Below are positions 51,543-60,781 of a stretch of 64,000 nt of DNA, one piece after another. Each line of letters opens with the position of its first letter. Within the stretch, counting starts at the first letter, position 1. Made by a program: the position numbers and the translations under genes. The stretch comes from Sinorhizobium meliloti (GTDB taxonomy: Bacteria > Pseudomonadota > Alphaproteobacteria > Rhizobiales > Rhizobiaceae): NCBI RefSeq assembly GCF_035610345.1, contig NZ_CP141213.1, positions 434,001-498,000 on the forward strand. The letters run 5' to 3'. The notes under the pieces are model-generated. The model worked only from the letters and a program-made list of their open reading frames with translations. It searched no databases and was not told where the DNA came from.

Positions 51543-52402
51543 TGTGCACCTCCCATGGCGTAGCCGATCGCCCGGCGCGTAAGCACGCCGACCATGTCGC
51601 GGCGGTAGGCCGCGCTTGCGCGCACATTGCCGATGGGAGTGGCTTCCTGCATTGCGCTTTCCGCAGCCTCGGCCAGCAGCGCCGCGTCGATCGTCCGTCC
51701 CCTGAGAAGGTCCTCGGTCCTGCGGGCGCGGATCACGGTCGGCGCCACGGCGCCGAGCGCGATGCGGATGTCCGAGCAGTGCCCGGCCGCGTGTTCGATA
51801 CTGACGGCAACGCCGACGGTCGCGAGTTCCATCGCCTTGCGGCGGCCGTGCTTGATGTAGGCGCGGCCGCTCGTCGGGCGGGGCGCCGGCAGGGATATGC
51901 CGGTGACGATATCTCCGGGCGAAAGAACAGTCCGGCCGGGACCGGTGAAGAAGTCCTCCAGCAGAACGGTCCGCTCGGTGCCTCCATTATAGACGGTCAG
52001 GCTGGCGCCGTCGGCGATCAGGGGCGGGATCGTATCCGCCGAGGGCGAGGCGCGACAGATGTTGCCGACCACGGTCGCCCGGTTGCGCACCTGCACCGAG
52101 CCGAGGAGGCTTACCGCCTTGGCGAGGTTCGGATAGTTGCCGATGACATGCGGCGAGGTCTCTATCTCCCGGACCGTCACCAGCGCGCCAAAGCGAAGCC
52201 CGGCGGCCGGATCATAGGTAAAATCCCTCAGGTTCTGGATCTTCTTGATGTTGACGACGTGAAGGACGCTGCGAAGCTCCTCCTTCATCTCGACCAGCAG
52301 ATCGGTGCCGCCCGCGATGATGCTGGCATCCTTGCCCAGCCGCCTCAGCAGATCGCTGGCCTCCGCCAGGCTTGCCGGCTCGTAATATTCGAACGGTTTC
52401 AT
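51539..52402 (-). CDS. Molybdenum hydroxylase FAD-binding subunit
   Basis: A 287-residue CoxM/XdhB-type flavoprotein. The FAD motifs are IIAGGTDLLVEMKEE (near 29) and VVGNICRASPSADTIPPLIA (near 112, read in parts), and a C-terminal CO-dehydrogenase flavoprotein domain follows from about 175. It is the first gene of the leftward operon; GGGAGGAGGAATGC precedes the ATG at 52402. A longer in-frame reading (to 52615) runs into the GntR gene and is rejected. Confidence 0.92.
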   Translation of the reverse strand: MKPFEYYEPASLAEASDLLRRLGKDASIIAGGTDLLVEMKEELRSVLHVVNIKKIQNLRDFTYDPAAGLRFGALVTVREIETSPHVIGNYPNLAKAVSLLGSVQVRNRATVVGNICRASPSADTIPPLIADGASLTVYNGGTERTVLLEDFFTGPGRTVLSPGDIVTGISLPAPRPTSGRAYIKHGRRKAMELATVGVAVSIEHAAGHCSDIRIALGAVAPTVIRARRTEDLLRGRTIDAALLAEAAESAMQEATPIGNVRASAAYRRDMVGVLTRRAIGYAMGGAQ

Positions 52403-52451
52403 GCATTCCTCCTCCCAAAAAACAGCGGTCGCCGCCGCGTGCCGCACTGAT

Positions 52452-53231
52452 TCAATCGAAACCGGGGTCGCCATCCTCCCCTCGTTCGGTTTCGCCGGAC
52501 CCCGCGTTAGCCTGAACGGAGCGAAACGCCTGCATGGCCGCTGCTCGATCGGCCACCAGTTCACGTTCCAGGGCCCGCAGGTGCTCCGTGTTGAGGCGGG
52601 CGGCCCTTTCGCCATCTCCGCTTGCTATCGCTTCGACGATCTCGGAATGCGCGTGATTGCCGCAGAAGCGCGGCTCGGTGTCCGGCCTTGACCAGGAGAG
52701 CAGCGGCTGGCGGTTGATGAGATCGCGTATCACCCCGGTCAGCACGTCGTTGCCGGCCATTTCCGCCAGAAGCAGATGGAACCGCCGGGACAGATGCCGG
52801 GCTTCTTCCATGCGGCCCTCTTCATAGGCGTTGCGTTCGTCCTCCACGAACGACCGCAGGCGCGCACGCTCCGCCTCGCCGATCGTGCCGGCGAGCTTCT
52901 CGACCGTCGCTGTCTCGATCACGATGCGCGCGTCGAATATCTGCCGCGCTTCGTCGGGCGAGCACATGGCGATGGACGCTCCCTTGTTGGGACTGAGTTC
53001 CACCAGCCCGGCATGCGCCAGGCGCATGAGCCCGTTGCGTATGGCCGACCTGTTGGCGCCGGAGGCGATGGCCAGCTCGCGCTCGATCAGCCTGGCGCCG
53101 GGGGCCACCCGATGATGCATGATCGCCTCGACGATGACCTGGACGACACGCTGCTCGGCCTCAGGCCCGCTCATCGCGGCCCCGGCAGGGGGACGGTATC
53201 TTGCACTCCTGGGAAAGGGCGACGCGGCCAT
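52452..53231 (-). CDS. GntR-family regulator (FCD domain)
   Basis: A 259-residue regulator: winged helix (about 20-85; IERELAIASGANRSAIRNGL) and an FCD ligand domain (about 100-230; FDARIVIETATVEKLAG, FHLLLAEMAGN, HSEIVEAIASGD). The ATG at 53231 follows GGAGTGTTTCGG; an internal ATG at 53174 is in frame but lacks a site. It lies upstream of the Mo hydroxylase operon on the same strand and just beside a perfect inverted repeat (53248-53265) of GntR type, so it probably controls itself and that operon. Confidence 0.87.
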   Translation of the reverse strand: MAASPFPRSARYRPPAGAAMSGPEAEQRVVQVIVEAIMHHRVAPGARLIERELAIASGANRSAIRNGLMRLAHAGLVELSPNKGASIAMCSPDEARQIFDARIVIETATVEKLAGTIGEAERARLRSFVEDERNAYEEGRMEEARHLSRRFHLLLAEMAGNDVLTGVIRDLINRQPLLSWSRPDTEPRFCGNHAHSEIVEAIASGDGERAARLNTEHLRALERELVADRAAAMQAFRSVQANAGSGETERGEDGDPGFD

Positions 53232-53247
53232 CCGAAACACTCCAGAT

Positions 53248-53265
53248 TAGATTGTCAACAATCTA
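53248..53265. promoter_or_regulatory. GntR-type operator candidate
   Basis: TAGATTGT-CA-ACAATCTA is a perfect 8-bp inverted repeat with a two-base centre, containing TTGTCAACAA, the pattern preferred by FCD-type GntR regulators. It lies 17 bp upstream of the GntR start codon, in position for autoregulation. Confidence 0.65.
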
Positions 53266-53650
53266 TACTTGGATGACCGGATGTCAACGTTATGTATTAT
53301 TCGGCAATGTCGACACCTATATTCATGGCGCCAGCGTATTTACAGCGTACGCCTTGCAGATTGCTCGCATTTCCGCCGGATTACCATGCATAAATTTGGC
53401 TGAATGAAATCACTTGCGGAATTTCATCGGTTCCAACTCCGGTGAAAAACCCGTTTTTATCCCGTTGCAACTGATTTTTCAGGGGATGGAATGGCGACTT
53501 GCATGCCATTATCTTATTTTATTTCTTTCGCAGCCGTACGCTGCACTGGGCGATGCGGAGCTGCCGGACAATTCATAAGCAAACCGAAACAATATATATC
53601 TATTATGAAATTGCCTCAATAATCGCCGCTTCTTAGTCTCCATACAGATG
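53266..53650. other. AT-rich intergenic region before the deaminase-BMP operon
   Basis: This 385-bp stretch separates the divergent GntR gene and the deaminase operon. I see no supported gene or RNA. It is clearly richer in A and T than its surroundings, for example around 53505-53530 and 53580-53620 (ATATATATCTATTAT), so it likely carries the promoters. Confidence 0.45.
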
Positions 53651-53686
53651 GAATGGGCCGGACGGAATGGGCCAGACGGAATGGAA
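53651..53686. repeat. Short tandem repeat before the deaminase start
   Basis: The 14-bp unit GAATGGGCCRGACG occurs at 53651-53664 and 53665-53678, and a third partial copy (GAATGGAA) begins at 53679. It ends 13 bp before the ATG and overlaps the ribosome-site region, so copy-number change could alter translation. Confidence 0.7.
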
Positions 53687-53698
53687 TGGAGTCACTCG

Positions 53699-54997
53699 AT
53701 GCATACGGTTCTCGGAACCCGTCATGGCGGTGCCCGCCGTGCACTTCTCCTGCGTGGCTGCCGCATCGCCGGTGAAGCCGCGGCAGGCGCTGAACGCGAC
53801 ATTCTCATAGGGGAAGACGGGCGCATCGCCAGCATCGGCCATCGCCTGGAAGCAGGCCCGGATGTGATCGGCGTCGATCTCCGCGGCGCGCTCGTCTCGC
53901 CGGGCTTCGTCGACGTCCACCAGCATCTGGACAAGACTGGCGTCCTCAAATTCACGCCCAATCCCTCGGGAACCTTGCAGGGAGCGCGGGAGGCATTCGC
54001 CAGATATGCCCGCCAGGCGCCGGAAGAAGACGTGACGCGACGTGCGGCACGAACCATGGAACGCTGCCTTGCCCGCGGCACCACGGCGATCCGCAGCCAC
54101 ATCAATGTCGACAAGGATGCCGGCTTCAACGGCATCAATGCCTTGGCACGGCTGAGATCGGAATGGGCGGACCGGCTGACGCTGCAACTCGTCGCGTTCA
54201 TGACGCCGCATCCCAACCAGGATATCGAATGGCTGGAGAAGAACATCGATGCCGCAGTCGAACAGGCCGACGCGGTCGGGGGCACCCCGGCGGTCGCCGA
54301 GGACCCGATGCGGTATCTCGACATCCTCTTCGCCGCGGCCGAGCGGCATGGCCGGCCCATCGATCTGCACCTTGACGAACACCTGAACCCCGAACGGCCG
54401 CTTTTCGACGCCGTGTTCGAGCGGGTCCGGAGATTTGGCCTGCAGGGTCGCACTCTCCTCGGGCACGCATCCGTCCTGAGCGCGCTGCCGAGGAAGGAAT
54501 TCGAGCGCATACGCGACCAGATGGTCGATCTCGACATCGCCGTCGTGACACTGCCTGCGGCCAATCTCTACCTGCAGGGCCGCAGCCACGACATGTTGCC
54601 GCCCCGCGGTCTGACGCGCGTCGCCGAACTGATCCGTTCGGGGGTCGCCATCGCGACCGCATCCGACAATATCCAGGATCCGTTCGTGCCGACCGGCTCG
54701 GGCGACATGCTCGAGATCGCGCGCTGGACGCTGCTTGCCGGGCACCTGCGGGGCGACGAGCTTGCCACCGCCTATGACATGATCACCGCAATACCGGCAC
54801 GCATGATGAATCTCGGCACCGATTACGGCATCCGCGAGGGCGCCTGGGCGGACCTCGTCGTCACCGATTGCGAGGATGTCAACGCGCTCGTCAGCGGGGG
54901 TCCCGACTGCATGCAGGTCCTCGTGAAAGGCCGGCCGGTTGCAGCACCCGCATCGCCTGCCATGGAGGCCATACGCGCATTGGAAGATGTCCCCTGA
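53699..54997 (+). CDS. Cytosine-deaminase-like amidohydrolase
   Basis: A 432-residue metal-dependent deaminase/hydrolase. Metal motifs: the HQH pair in FVDVHQHLDKT (near 82), HLDEHL (near 222), GHAS (near 258) and the Asp in ATASDNIQDPF (near 320). HxDEH and SDNxxDPF are those of the CodA group that deaminates cytosine and related pyrimidines or ring amines. GGAG lies seven bases before the ATG at 53699. It is followed by the BMP-type importer genes, so the importer probably brings its substrate or a nucleoside form of it. Confidence 0.87.
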   Translation: MHTVLGTRHGGARRALLLRGCRIAGEAAAGAERDILIGEDGRIASIGHRLEAGPDVIGVDLRGALVSPGFVDVHQHLDKTGVLKFTPNPSGTLQGAREAFARYARQAPEEDVTRRAARTMERCLARGTTAIRSHINVDKDAGFNGINALARLRSEWADRLTLQLVAFMTPHPNQDIEWLEKNIDAAVEQADAVGGTPAVAEDPMRYLDILFAAAERHGRPIDLHLDEHLNPERPLFDAVFERVRRFGLQGRTLLGHASVLSALPRKEFERIRDQMVDLDIAVVTLPAANLYLQGRSHDMLPPRGLTRVAELIRSGVAIATASDNIQDPFVPTGSGDMLEIARWTLLAGHLRGDELATAYDMITAIPARMMNLGTDYGIREGAWADLVVTDCEDVNALVSGGPDCMQVLVKGRPVAAPASPAMEAIRALEDVP

Positions 54998-55049
54998 ACG
55001 GCAACAAGCCGTCGGACGGGCATGATGAGGAGAGGAAGGGAGGAGCATC

Positions 55050-56033
55050 ATGATGATTACGAGAAGAGGCTGTTTGGCGTCGGCGGTCGCAATGGCCGCG
55101 CTCATTGCCGCCGGGCCGGCTTTCGCCGGGGGCGCATCGTTCAAGATGGGACTGCTGGTTCCCGGCAGCATTTCGGAAGAAGGATGGAACAGGATAGGCT
55201 TCAACGCGCTCAAGGGCGTGGAGAAGGAACTTGGTGCCGAGGTCAGCTATGTCGAGCTGCAGCAGAACCCTGCATCCTTCGAGAAAGCCTTCCGCGACTT
55301 CGCCAGCCAGGGCTACAACGTCATTCTCGGGCACGGCTTCGAGTTTCAGGATGCCGCTCTCGAGGTCGCGCCGGAATATCCCGATACGGTCTTTCTCATT
55401 TCCTCGAGCTACATATCCGAGGGAAATGTCATCGGCCTCAACACGGATACGAGCCAACCTTTCTACCTGATGGGCGTGATCGCGGCCAAGACGGGGAAGA
55501 AGGCGGGTCTCGTCGGAGGGATGGAGATCCCGCCGATAAAGGAGGCCTTCGAGGGTTTCACCAACGGCGTGCGAAGCGTCGCGCCGGACTTCCCCGTCAG
55601 TGAAGTCTATATCGGCAACTTCACCGACGCGACCGCGACCAAGGAGGCAAGCCTCAGCCTGATTTCGCAAGGGGCCGACTTCGTGCTGCCGAATGCTTCA
55701 GGGGCGACGGTGGGGGGATTCCAGGCAGCCGCGGAATCCGGTGCCGACGTCAAGACGTTCAGCATCTTCAGCGACTACACCTCGGTCGCTCCCAAGAACA
55801 TTCTCGGGCTTTACGTCGCCGACTATGCCCGGGGCGTCATCCGCATCGTCGGGGACATCAAGAACGGCAAAAAGCCGACGACCAATGTCGAGTTCGGCCT
55901 GAAAGATGCCGACGTCATGAGGTTCACCTACAATGATCAGGCTGCAAATCCGGTGACGGAGGACGTGCGCAAATACGTCGATGAGGTGAAGGGCAAGATC
56001 GCAGCCGGTGAAATCAAGACCCGGCAGAGATAA
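55050..56033 (+). CDS. BMP-family (PnrA-like) substrate-binding protein
   Basis: A 327-residue periplasmic binding protein of the Bmp/PnrA family, which typically binds purine or other nucleosides. Signal peptide to about residue 27 (AGPAFAGG). Motifs SEEGWNRIGFNALKGVEKEL, GHGFEFQDAALEVAPEYPD in parts and GLNTDTSQPFYLMGVIAA match the family; the final domain ends with FGLKDADVMRF. GGGAGGAGCATC precedes two ATG codons (55050, 55053). It is encoded upstream of two permeases and an ATPase in order. Confidence 0.93.
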   Translation: MMITRRGCLASAVAMAALIAAGPAFAGGASFKMGLLVPGSISEEGWNRIGFNALKGVEKELGAEVSYVELQQNPASFEKAFRDFASQGYNVILGHGFEFQDAALEVAPEYPDTVFLISSSYISEGNVIGLNTDTSQPFYLMGVIAAKTGKKAGLVGGMEIPPIKEAFEGFTNGVRSVAPDFPVSEVYIGNFTDATATKEASLSLISQGADFVLPNASGATVGGFQAAAESGADVKTFSIFSDYTSVAPKNILGLYVADYARGVIRIVGDIKNGKKPTTNVEFGLKDADVMRFTYNDQAANPVTEDVRKYVDEVKGKIAAGEIKTRQR

Positions 56034-56182
56034 CGTCCGCAGGTACAAGAAGGATGGGGCACTGCCCGAAGGATCGGGCCGGCCCGGCCGTTCGCATGCG
56101 CCCCATCCGGCCACGATAACCGCTTCGATCGATCGTTCGATGGAAAGCTTCAGGCTTTTCCTAATCCGAAGGCAGCAAACTC

Positions 56183-57280
56183 ATGGCAAACAGTGAAAGC
56201 GGACAGCCGCTGGCGGTTGTCCCCCAGGCCTATGGCGCCCTCTGGCGAGGCCTGCTCGGTCCTTTACGCACGATCATCCAGCCGGTCGCCGCTGTCGTTG
56301 TGGCTCTCGCATGCGGGGCGGCGCTTCTTGCCTTCAACGGCTACGAAGCACGCGCCGTGATCGACGTGATGGTACTTGGCGTCTTCCAGGACACCCGCTC
56401 GATCGCCGAAATTCTCCTGAAGGCGACGCCGTTGATCCTGATCGGCGTCGGCCTTTGCGTCGCCTTCCGCTGCAGCATCTGGAACATTGGCGCCGAGGGG
56501 CAATTCTATGCCGGCGCCATCGCCGCAACCGCCGTGGGCGTTTCCTTCGACGGATTGAGCGCATGGGTCTATGTGCCGCTCGTCATGCTTGCAGGCGCTC
56601 TTGCCGGTGCGGCATGGGCGGCGATCGCCGGACTTCTGAAGGTCTATTTCCGGGCGAGCGAGATCGTGACGACGATCATGCTGAATTACATCGCCATCAT
56701 CATGACGAGCTATCTCGTGACCGGCCCGTTGCGGGATGCGGCTGCGGCCTATCCGCAATCCGCCCGGCTGGTCCAGGAGGCGTGGATGCCGCGCATCCTG
56801 CCGAAGACCCGCCTCCACATCGGCATCCTCGTCGCCCTGGCGCTTGCCGTCGTGATGTATGTTTTCCTGTTTCGCAGCACCCGGGGCTATGCGCTGAGGG
56901 TGGTCGGCATCAGCCCGGACGCCGCGCGCTATGCCGGGATCAGCGTTCCCAGGAACATCATGCTGTCGATCTGCCTGAGCGGCAGCATGGCCGGGCTCGC
57001 AGGTGCCTTCGAGATCGCCGGCGTCACCCGGCGGCTCTTTCAGTCGATCTCTCCGGGCTACGGCTTCGAAGGGATCGCCGTCGCTCTTCTCGCAAACAAC
57101 AATCCGATCGGAGCGGTCTTCTCGGGCCTCTTGTTTGCAATCCTGCGAAGCGGCTCCGAGCTCATGCAGATCACGGCGCAGGTGCCTCAGGTTCTCGTGC
57201 TCGTGATTCAGGGCATCGTCATTCTCTCGGTCGTGGGATTTGCCGTGTTGCGGATCCCGTCGATGCGCCCTTCCGAATAG
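56183..57280 (+). CDS. BMP-type ABC importer permease 1
   Basis: A 365-residue inner-membrane permease of the branched-chain/ribose-type superfamily (YufP/NupB-like), about nine to ten segments. GNRxxGxxx-like contact motif ALRVVGISPDAARYAGISV near residue 240, and the RCSIWNIGAEGQFYAGAIAA segment near 95, mark it. It lies 150 bp after the binding-protein gene; a small hairpin (GGAAAGC at 56142, GCTTTTCC at 56154) is in between and may lower expression of membrane parts relative to the binding protein. Confidence 0.9.
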   Translation: MANSESGQPLAVVPQAYGALWRGLLGPLRTIIQPVAAVVVALACGAALLAFNGYEARAVIDVMVLGVFQDTRSIAEILLKATPLILIGVGLCVAFRCSIWNIGAEGQFYAGAIAATAVGVSFDGLSAWVYVPLVMLAGALAGAAWAAIAGLLKVYFRASEIVTTIMLNYIAIIMTSYLVTGPLRDAAAAYPQSARLVQEAWMPRILPKTRLHIGILVALALAVVMYVFLFRSTRGYALRVVGISPDAARYAGISVPRNIMLSICLSGSMAGLAGAFEIAGVTRRLFQSISPGYGFEGIAVALLANNNPIGAVFSGLLFAILRSGSELMQITAQVPQVLVLVIQGIVILSVVGFAVLRIPSMRPSE

Positions 57281-57288
57281 GTGGACCC

Positions 57289-58221
57289 ATGGAAGATGTA
57301 GCAAGCCTGAGCTTTCTCGCCGCGACCATCGCAGCCTCGTGGCGGCTGGCAGCGCCGCTGATGTTCGCATCAATCGGCGAAGTGTTTTCCGAGCGCGCCG
57401 GCGTCCTCAATATCGGCCTCGAAGGCGTGATGCTGGCGGGTGCCTTTGCCGGTTTCGCCGCCGCCTTCACCAGCGGAAGCATCCTGCTCGGAGTCGCCGC
57501 GGCGATCGCGGCAGGTGTTCTCGTCGGCCTGTTGTTTGCGTTCTTCACCATCACGATCAAGGCGGACCAGATCGTGGTGGGCGCTGCCATCAACCTGCTC
57601 GGTCTCGGCCTGACGGCTTTTCTGTTCCGCGCCTATTTTTCCTCGGCCGGCAAGGGCATCGAGATCGCCAAGCCAATCAATCTGCCGTGGCTGAGCGATC
57701 TGCCGTTCTTCGGCGAAGCCTTCTTCCGGCAGAACGCCTTTGTCTACAGCACGCTTCCGGTGGCCGCGCTTGCCGTGTTCGTGCTCTACAGGACGTCGTT
57801 CGGCCTGACGCTTCGCGCTGTCGGCGAGCATCCCAGGGCTGTCGACGTTTCGGGCCGCAGCGTAGCGCTCTATCGCTATGGCGCGGTGCTCATCTGCTCG
57901 GCGCTCGCGGCGCTCGGCGGCGCCTTTCTGACGCTCGCCCACTCCAACCAGTTCGTCGAAGGCATTTCCTCGGGCCGCGGCTTCATCGCCCTTGCGGTGG
58001 TGGTCTTTGCGAGATGGTCGCCGATCGGCGCCTTCATCGTCTCGCTGCTCTTCGGGGTGTTCTATGCGTTGCAGCTGCAATTGCAGGCGCAGCCGGTGCT
58101 CTTCCTCCCCTATCAGCTCTTCCAGGCGCTGCCCTACGTCATGACGATCGCGGCGCTGATATTCGTCCGAAACCGGGTCGACACACCGAGCATGCTCGGC
58201 GTCGCCTACAAGAAAAGCTGA
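57289..58221 (+). CDS. BMP-type ABC importer permease 2
   Basis: A 310-residue inner-membrane permease, YufQ/NupC-like, with eight to nine segments. The contact loop TLRAVGEHPRAVDVSGRSV near residue 180 and the SERAGVLNIGLEGVMLAGA segment near 35 are typical. It follows permease 1 after 8 bp. ATG at 57289 was chosen as the family start; an open frame extends upstream inside permease 1 without family likeness. Confidence 0.9.
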   Translation: MEDVASLSFLAATIAASWRLAAPLMFASIGEVFSERAGVLNIGLEGVMLAGAFAGFAAAFTSGSILLGVAAAIAAGVLVGLLFAFFTITIKADQIVVGAAINLLGLGLTAFLFRAYFSSAGKGIEIAKPINLPWLSDLPFFGEAFFRQNAFVYSTLPVAALAVFVLYRTSFGLTLRAVGEHPRAVDVSGRSVALYRYGAVLICSALAALGGAFLTLAHSNQFVEGISSGRGFIALAVVVFARWSPIGAFIVSLLFGVFYALQLQLQAQPVLFLPYQLFQALPYVMTIAALIFVRNRVDTPSMLGVAYKKS

Positions 58222-58230
58222 GGGGGAGAA

Positions 58231-59757
58231 ATGACGGGCAAGCAACTGCTTTTGATGGATGGCATCCATAAACGGTTCGGACCGCTCATCGTCAGCGCCG
58301 GCGTGACCCTCGACGTCGAAGAGAACGAAATTCACGCGCTGCTCGGCGAAAACGGCGCCGGCAAGACCGTTCTGATGAGCATTCTTTGCGGCGTTCTCTC
58401 ACCCAATGAAGGGCGGATCGTCTTCAAGGGCCGGCCGCTCAAGTTGGGCTCTCCCCGCGAAGCGATCAAACATCGTATCGGCATGGTGCACCAGCACTTC
58501 ATGCTGGTCCCCAACCTCACGGTCGCGGAAAACTACGTGCTGGGCCAGGGCTCGCCTTTCAGGGTGATCCGCGACATGAAGGCGGTCCATGCGCGTATTC
58601 TGGAGCTCAGCGACCGCTACGGTCTCGACGTCGCGCCCGACGCGCTCGTCTCCAGCCTGTCGGTTGGCGAACAGCAGCGGGTCGAGATCCTCAAGGTGCT
58701 CTACCACGGCATCGAACTGTTGATCCTGGACGAGCCGACCGCGGTCCTGACGCCTCAGGAAACGGACCGTCTGCTGCATCTGCTTCGCCAACTCGTCGCG
58801 GACGGTAAGACGGTCATCTTCATTTCGCACAAGCTGGACGAGGTGATGCGCGTCAGCGATCGCGTCAGCGTCATGCGCGATGCCGAGGTGGTACGTACCG
58901 TGAAAACGTCCGAGACGAACGCGCGCGAACTGGCGCGCATGATGGTCGGCAGAGACGTCCTGATGGATTTGCCGCGCGCACCTCTCGAGCCCGGTCGTGT
59001 CGTGCTGTCGGTCGAGCATCTCAGCTGCGACGGCGAAGCCGGGCTTCCGGCACTGCGAGACGTATCTTTCGAGGTCAGAGCCAATGAAATCGTCGGGATC
59101 GCAGGCGTCTCCGGCAATGGCCAGAGCGAGCTGGCGCTGGCCCTGACGGGGCTCCTTCCGGTGGCGTCCGGCAGCGTCACGCTCGACGGGACCCAACTGG
59201 CGGGCCTGTCGTCCCACGAGATCAATCAATTGCCCATGGCGCATATCCCCGAGGACCGCCACAGGATGGGCATCGTGTTGCCGCTGCCACTGACGGAGAA
59301 TCTGATCCTCCAGCGGTTCGACAAGCCGCCCTTCTCCTCTCGTGGATTGCTCGACCTGAACGAGATCACGAAGCAGACCCGTGATCTCATGCGGCGCTTC
59401 AAGGTCAAGGCGTCGGGACCGGGGGACCGCATCCGGAATTTGTCGGGCGGCAATCAGCAGAAGCTCGTCGTCGGGCGGGAGCTGGACCGCCGGTTCGATT
59501 TCCTGCTGATCAATCAGCTTACGCGCGGCATCGACATCGGCGCGACCGAGCTGGTGATGCACAAGATTCTCGAGCAGCGCAGCGCCGGCAAGGCCATTCT
59601 GCTGATATCCACGGAGCTCGAGGAACTGTTCACGCTCTCAGACCGCATCCTCGTCATGTATGAAGGCCGCCTCGTCGGCGAAATTCCGCCCGACCGCAGC
59701 CGTCTGGAAGAGATCGGGTTGCTGATGGCCGGCAAATCTCCGCTGTCGGCAGCTTGA
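58231..59757 (+). CDS. BMP-type ABC importer ATPase (two-domain)
   Basis: A 508-residue RbsA/NupO-like ATPase with two domains. Domain 1: Walker A GENGAGKTVLM, signature LSVGEQQRVEI, Walker B LLILDEPTAVL. Domain 2: degenerate Walker A GVSGNGQSELA, signature LSGGNQQKLVVGREL and LLINQLTRGID in place of the usual QPTRG. An inactive second ATP site is normal in this family. GGGGGAGAA precedes the ATG. It energises the two permeases encoded just before it. Confidence 0.93.
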   Translation: MTGKQLLLMDGIHKRFGPLIVSAGVTLDVEENEIHALLGENGAGKTVLMSILCGVLSPNEGRIVFKGRPLKLGSPREAIKHRIGMVHQHFMLVPNLTVAENYVLGQGSPFRVIRDMKAVHARILELSDRYGLDVAPDALVSSLSVGEQQRVEILKVLYHGIELLILDEPTAVLTPQETDRLLHLLRQLVADGKTVIFISHKLDEVMRVSDRVSVMRDAEVVRTVKTSETNARELARMMVGRDVLMDLPRAPLEPGRVVLSVEHLSCDGEAGLPALRDVSFEVRANEIVGIAGVSGNGQSELALALTGLLPVASGSVTLDGTQLAGLSSHEINQLPMAHIPEDRHRMGIVLPLPLTENLILQRFDKPPFSSRGLLDLNEITKQTRDLMRRFKVKASGPGDRIRNLSGGNQQKLVVGRELDRRFDFLLINQLTRGIDIGATELVMHKILEQRSAGKAILLISTELEELFTLSDRILVMYEGRLVGEIPPDRSRLEEIGLLMAGKSPLSAA

Positions 59758-59878
59758 CGAACCGGTCCAAGGCGATCGCGGGTACATCCATTGTTTTTGC
59801 GCCAGAAAAAGGGGAACTTGGCTCAAGCGGAACGGGAACAGGCAGCGCTGCTGCCTGGCGCGAGACAGAGAAGTACCG

Positions 59879-60775
59879 ATGAATGTGACACTTCGCCAGT
59901 TGCAGGCCTTCATTGCCGTGGCCGAACTCGGGCGTTTCCATCTGGCGGCCGACCACCTGGGACTGACGCAGTCGGCGATCAGCATCCTGATCAAGGATCT
60001 GGAGGTTGCCCTCAAGCACCGGCTGTTCGACCGGCACACACGCATGGTCAGCCTTACGACGGCCGGAGCGGAATTTTTGCCCCAGGCCCGCAAGGTCATG
60101 TCGGATCTCGAGATCGCGGTTGCGAATGTGCACGAACTGGCAACCCTGCAACGCGGCCGGGTCACGATCGCCGCGGCAATCGTGCTGGCCGCGACCTTGC
60201 TGCCGCCGGTCATTGCGCGCTTCGTCAAGCGTTATCCCGACATATCGGTACAGGTGCGGGACATGCCGGAGGAGGAGATCCGTTCCGCATTGAAGCGGAA
60301 CGAGGCGGATCTCGGCATCGGCACCGTTTCCGCCGACGATCCGGAGATCCAGGCCAGCGTGCTGATGCGTGACCAGCTCACCTTGATCTGCCGCTCCGAC
60401 CACAGGTTCGCGAAGGCGCGGCAGGTGAGCTGGGCAAGCCTCGCAGGCGAAGGCCTGATCGGACTGGCAAAGGACAACCCCCTGCGCGGGCTCGTCGATC
60501 GCGCGCTGATCGCCTCCGGTGTCGAGGTCAAGACGAGATACGAGGTGCGATTCTCGACGACGGCGATCAGCATGGTGGCGGAAGGCCTGGGTATAGCGAT
60601 CCTTCCGGAAAACTCCCGCCAGCTCACGACCAATGTGGACGTCCGAATCGTCGAGCTGGTGGATCCGGTCATCAGCCGCAACATCTCCATTCTGCAATAC
60701 CGCCAACCCATGCTCTCGCCGGCGGCGGCGAAAATGAAGGAATTTCTCATGGGAGCGAGCCGCAAACTCTCGTGA
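59879..60775 (+). CDS. LysR-family transcriptional regulator
   Basis: A 298-residue LysR regulator: N-terminal winged helix (about 4-63; LRQLQAFIAVAELGRFHLAA, TQSAISILIKDLE) and an effector domain (about 90-290). It is codirectional with and 121 bp after the BMP operon, so it may be part of it or have its own promoter. LysR proteins usually activate a nearby gene with a pathway intermediate as signal; the BMP/deaminase operon is the closest candidate. No divergent partner gene is present, which is less usual for this family. Confidence 0.88.
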   Translation: MNVTLRQLQAFIAVAELGRFHLAADHLGLTQSAISILIKDLEVALKHRLFDRHTRMVSLTTAGAEFLPQARKVMSDLEIAVANVHELATLQRGRVTIAAAIVLAATLLPPVIARFVKRYPDISVQVRDMPEEEIRSALKRNEADLGIGTVSADDPEIQASVLMRDQLTLICRSDHRFAKARQVSWASLAGEGLIGLAKDNPLRGLVDRALIASGVEVKTRYEVRFSTTAISMVAEGLGIAILPENSRQLTTNVDVRIVELVDPVISRNISILQYRQPMLSPAAAKMKEFLMGASRKLS

Positions 60776-60781
60776 TGCATG

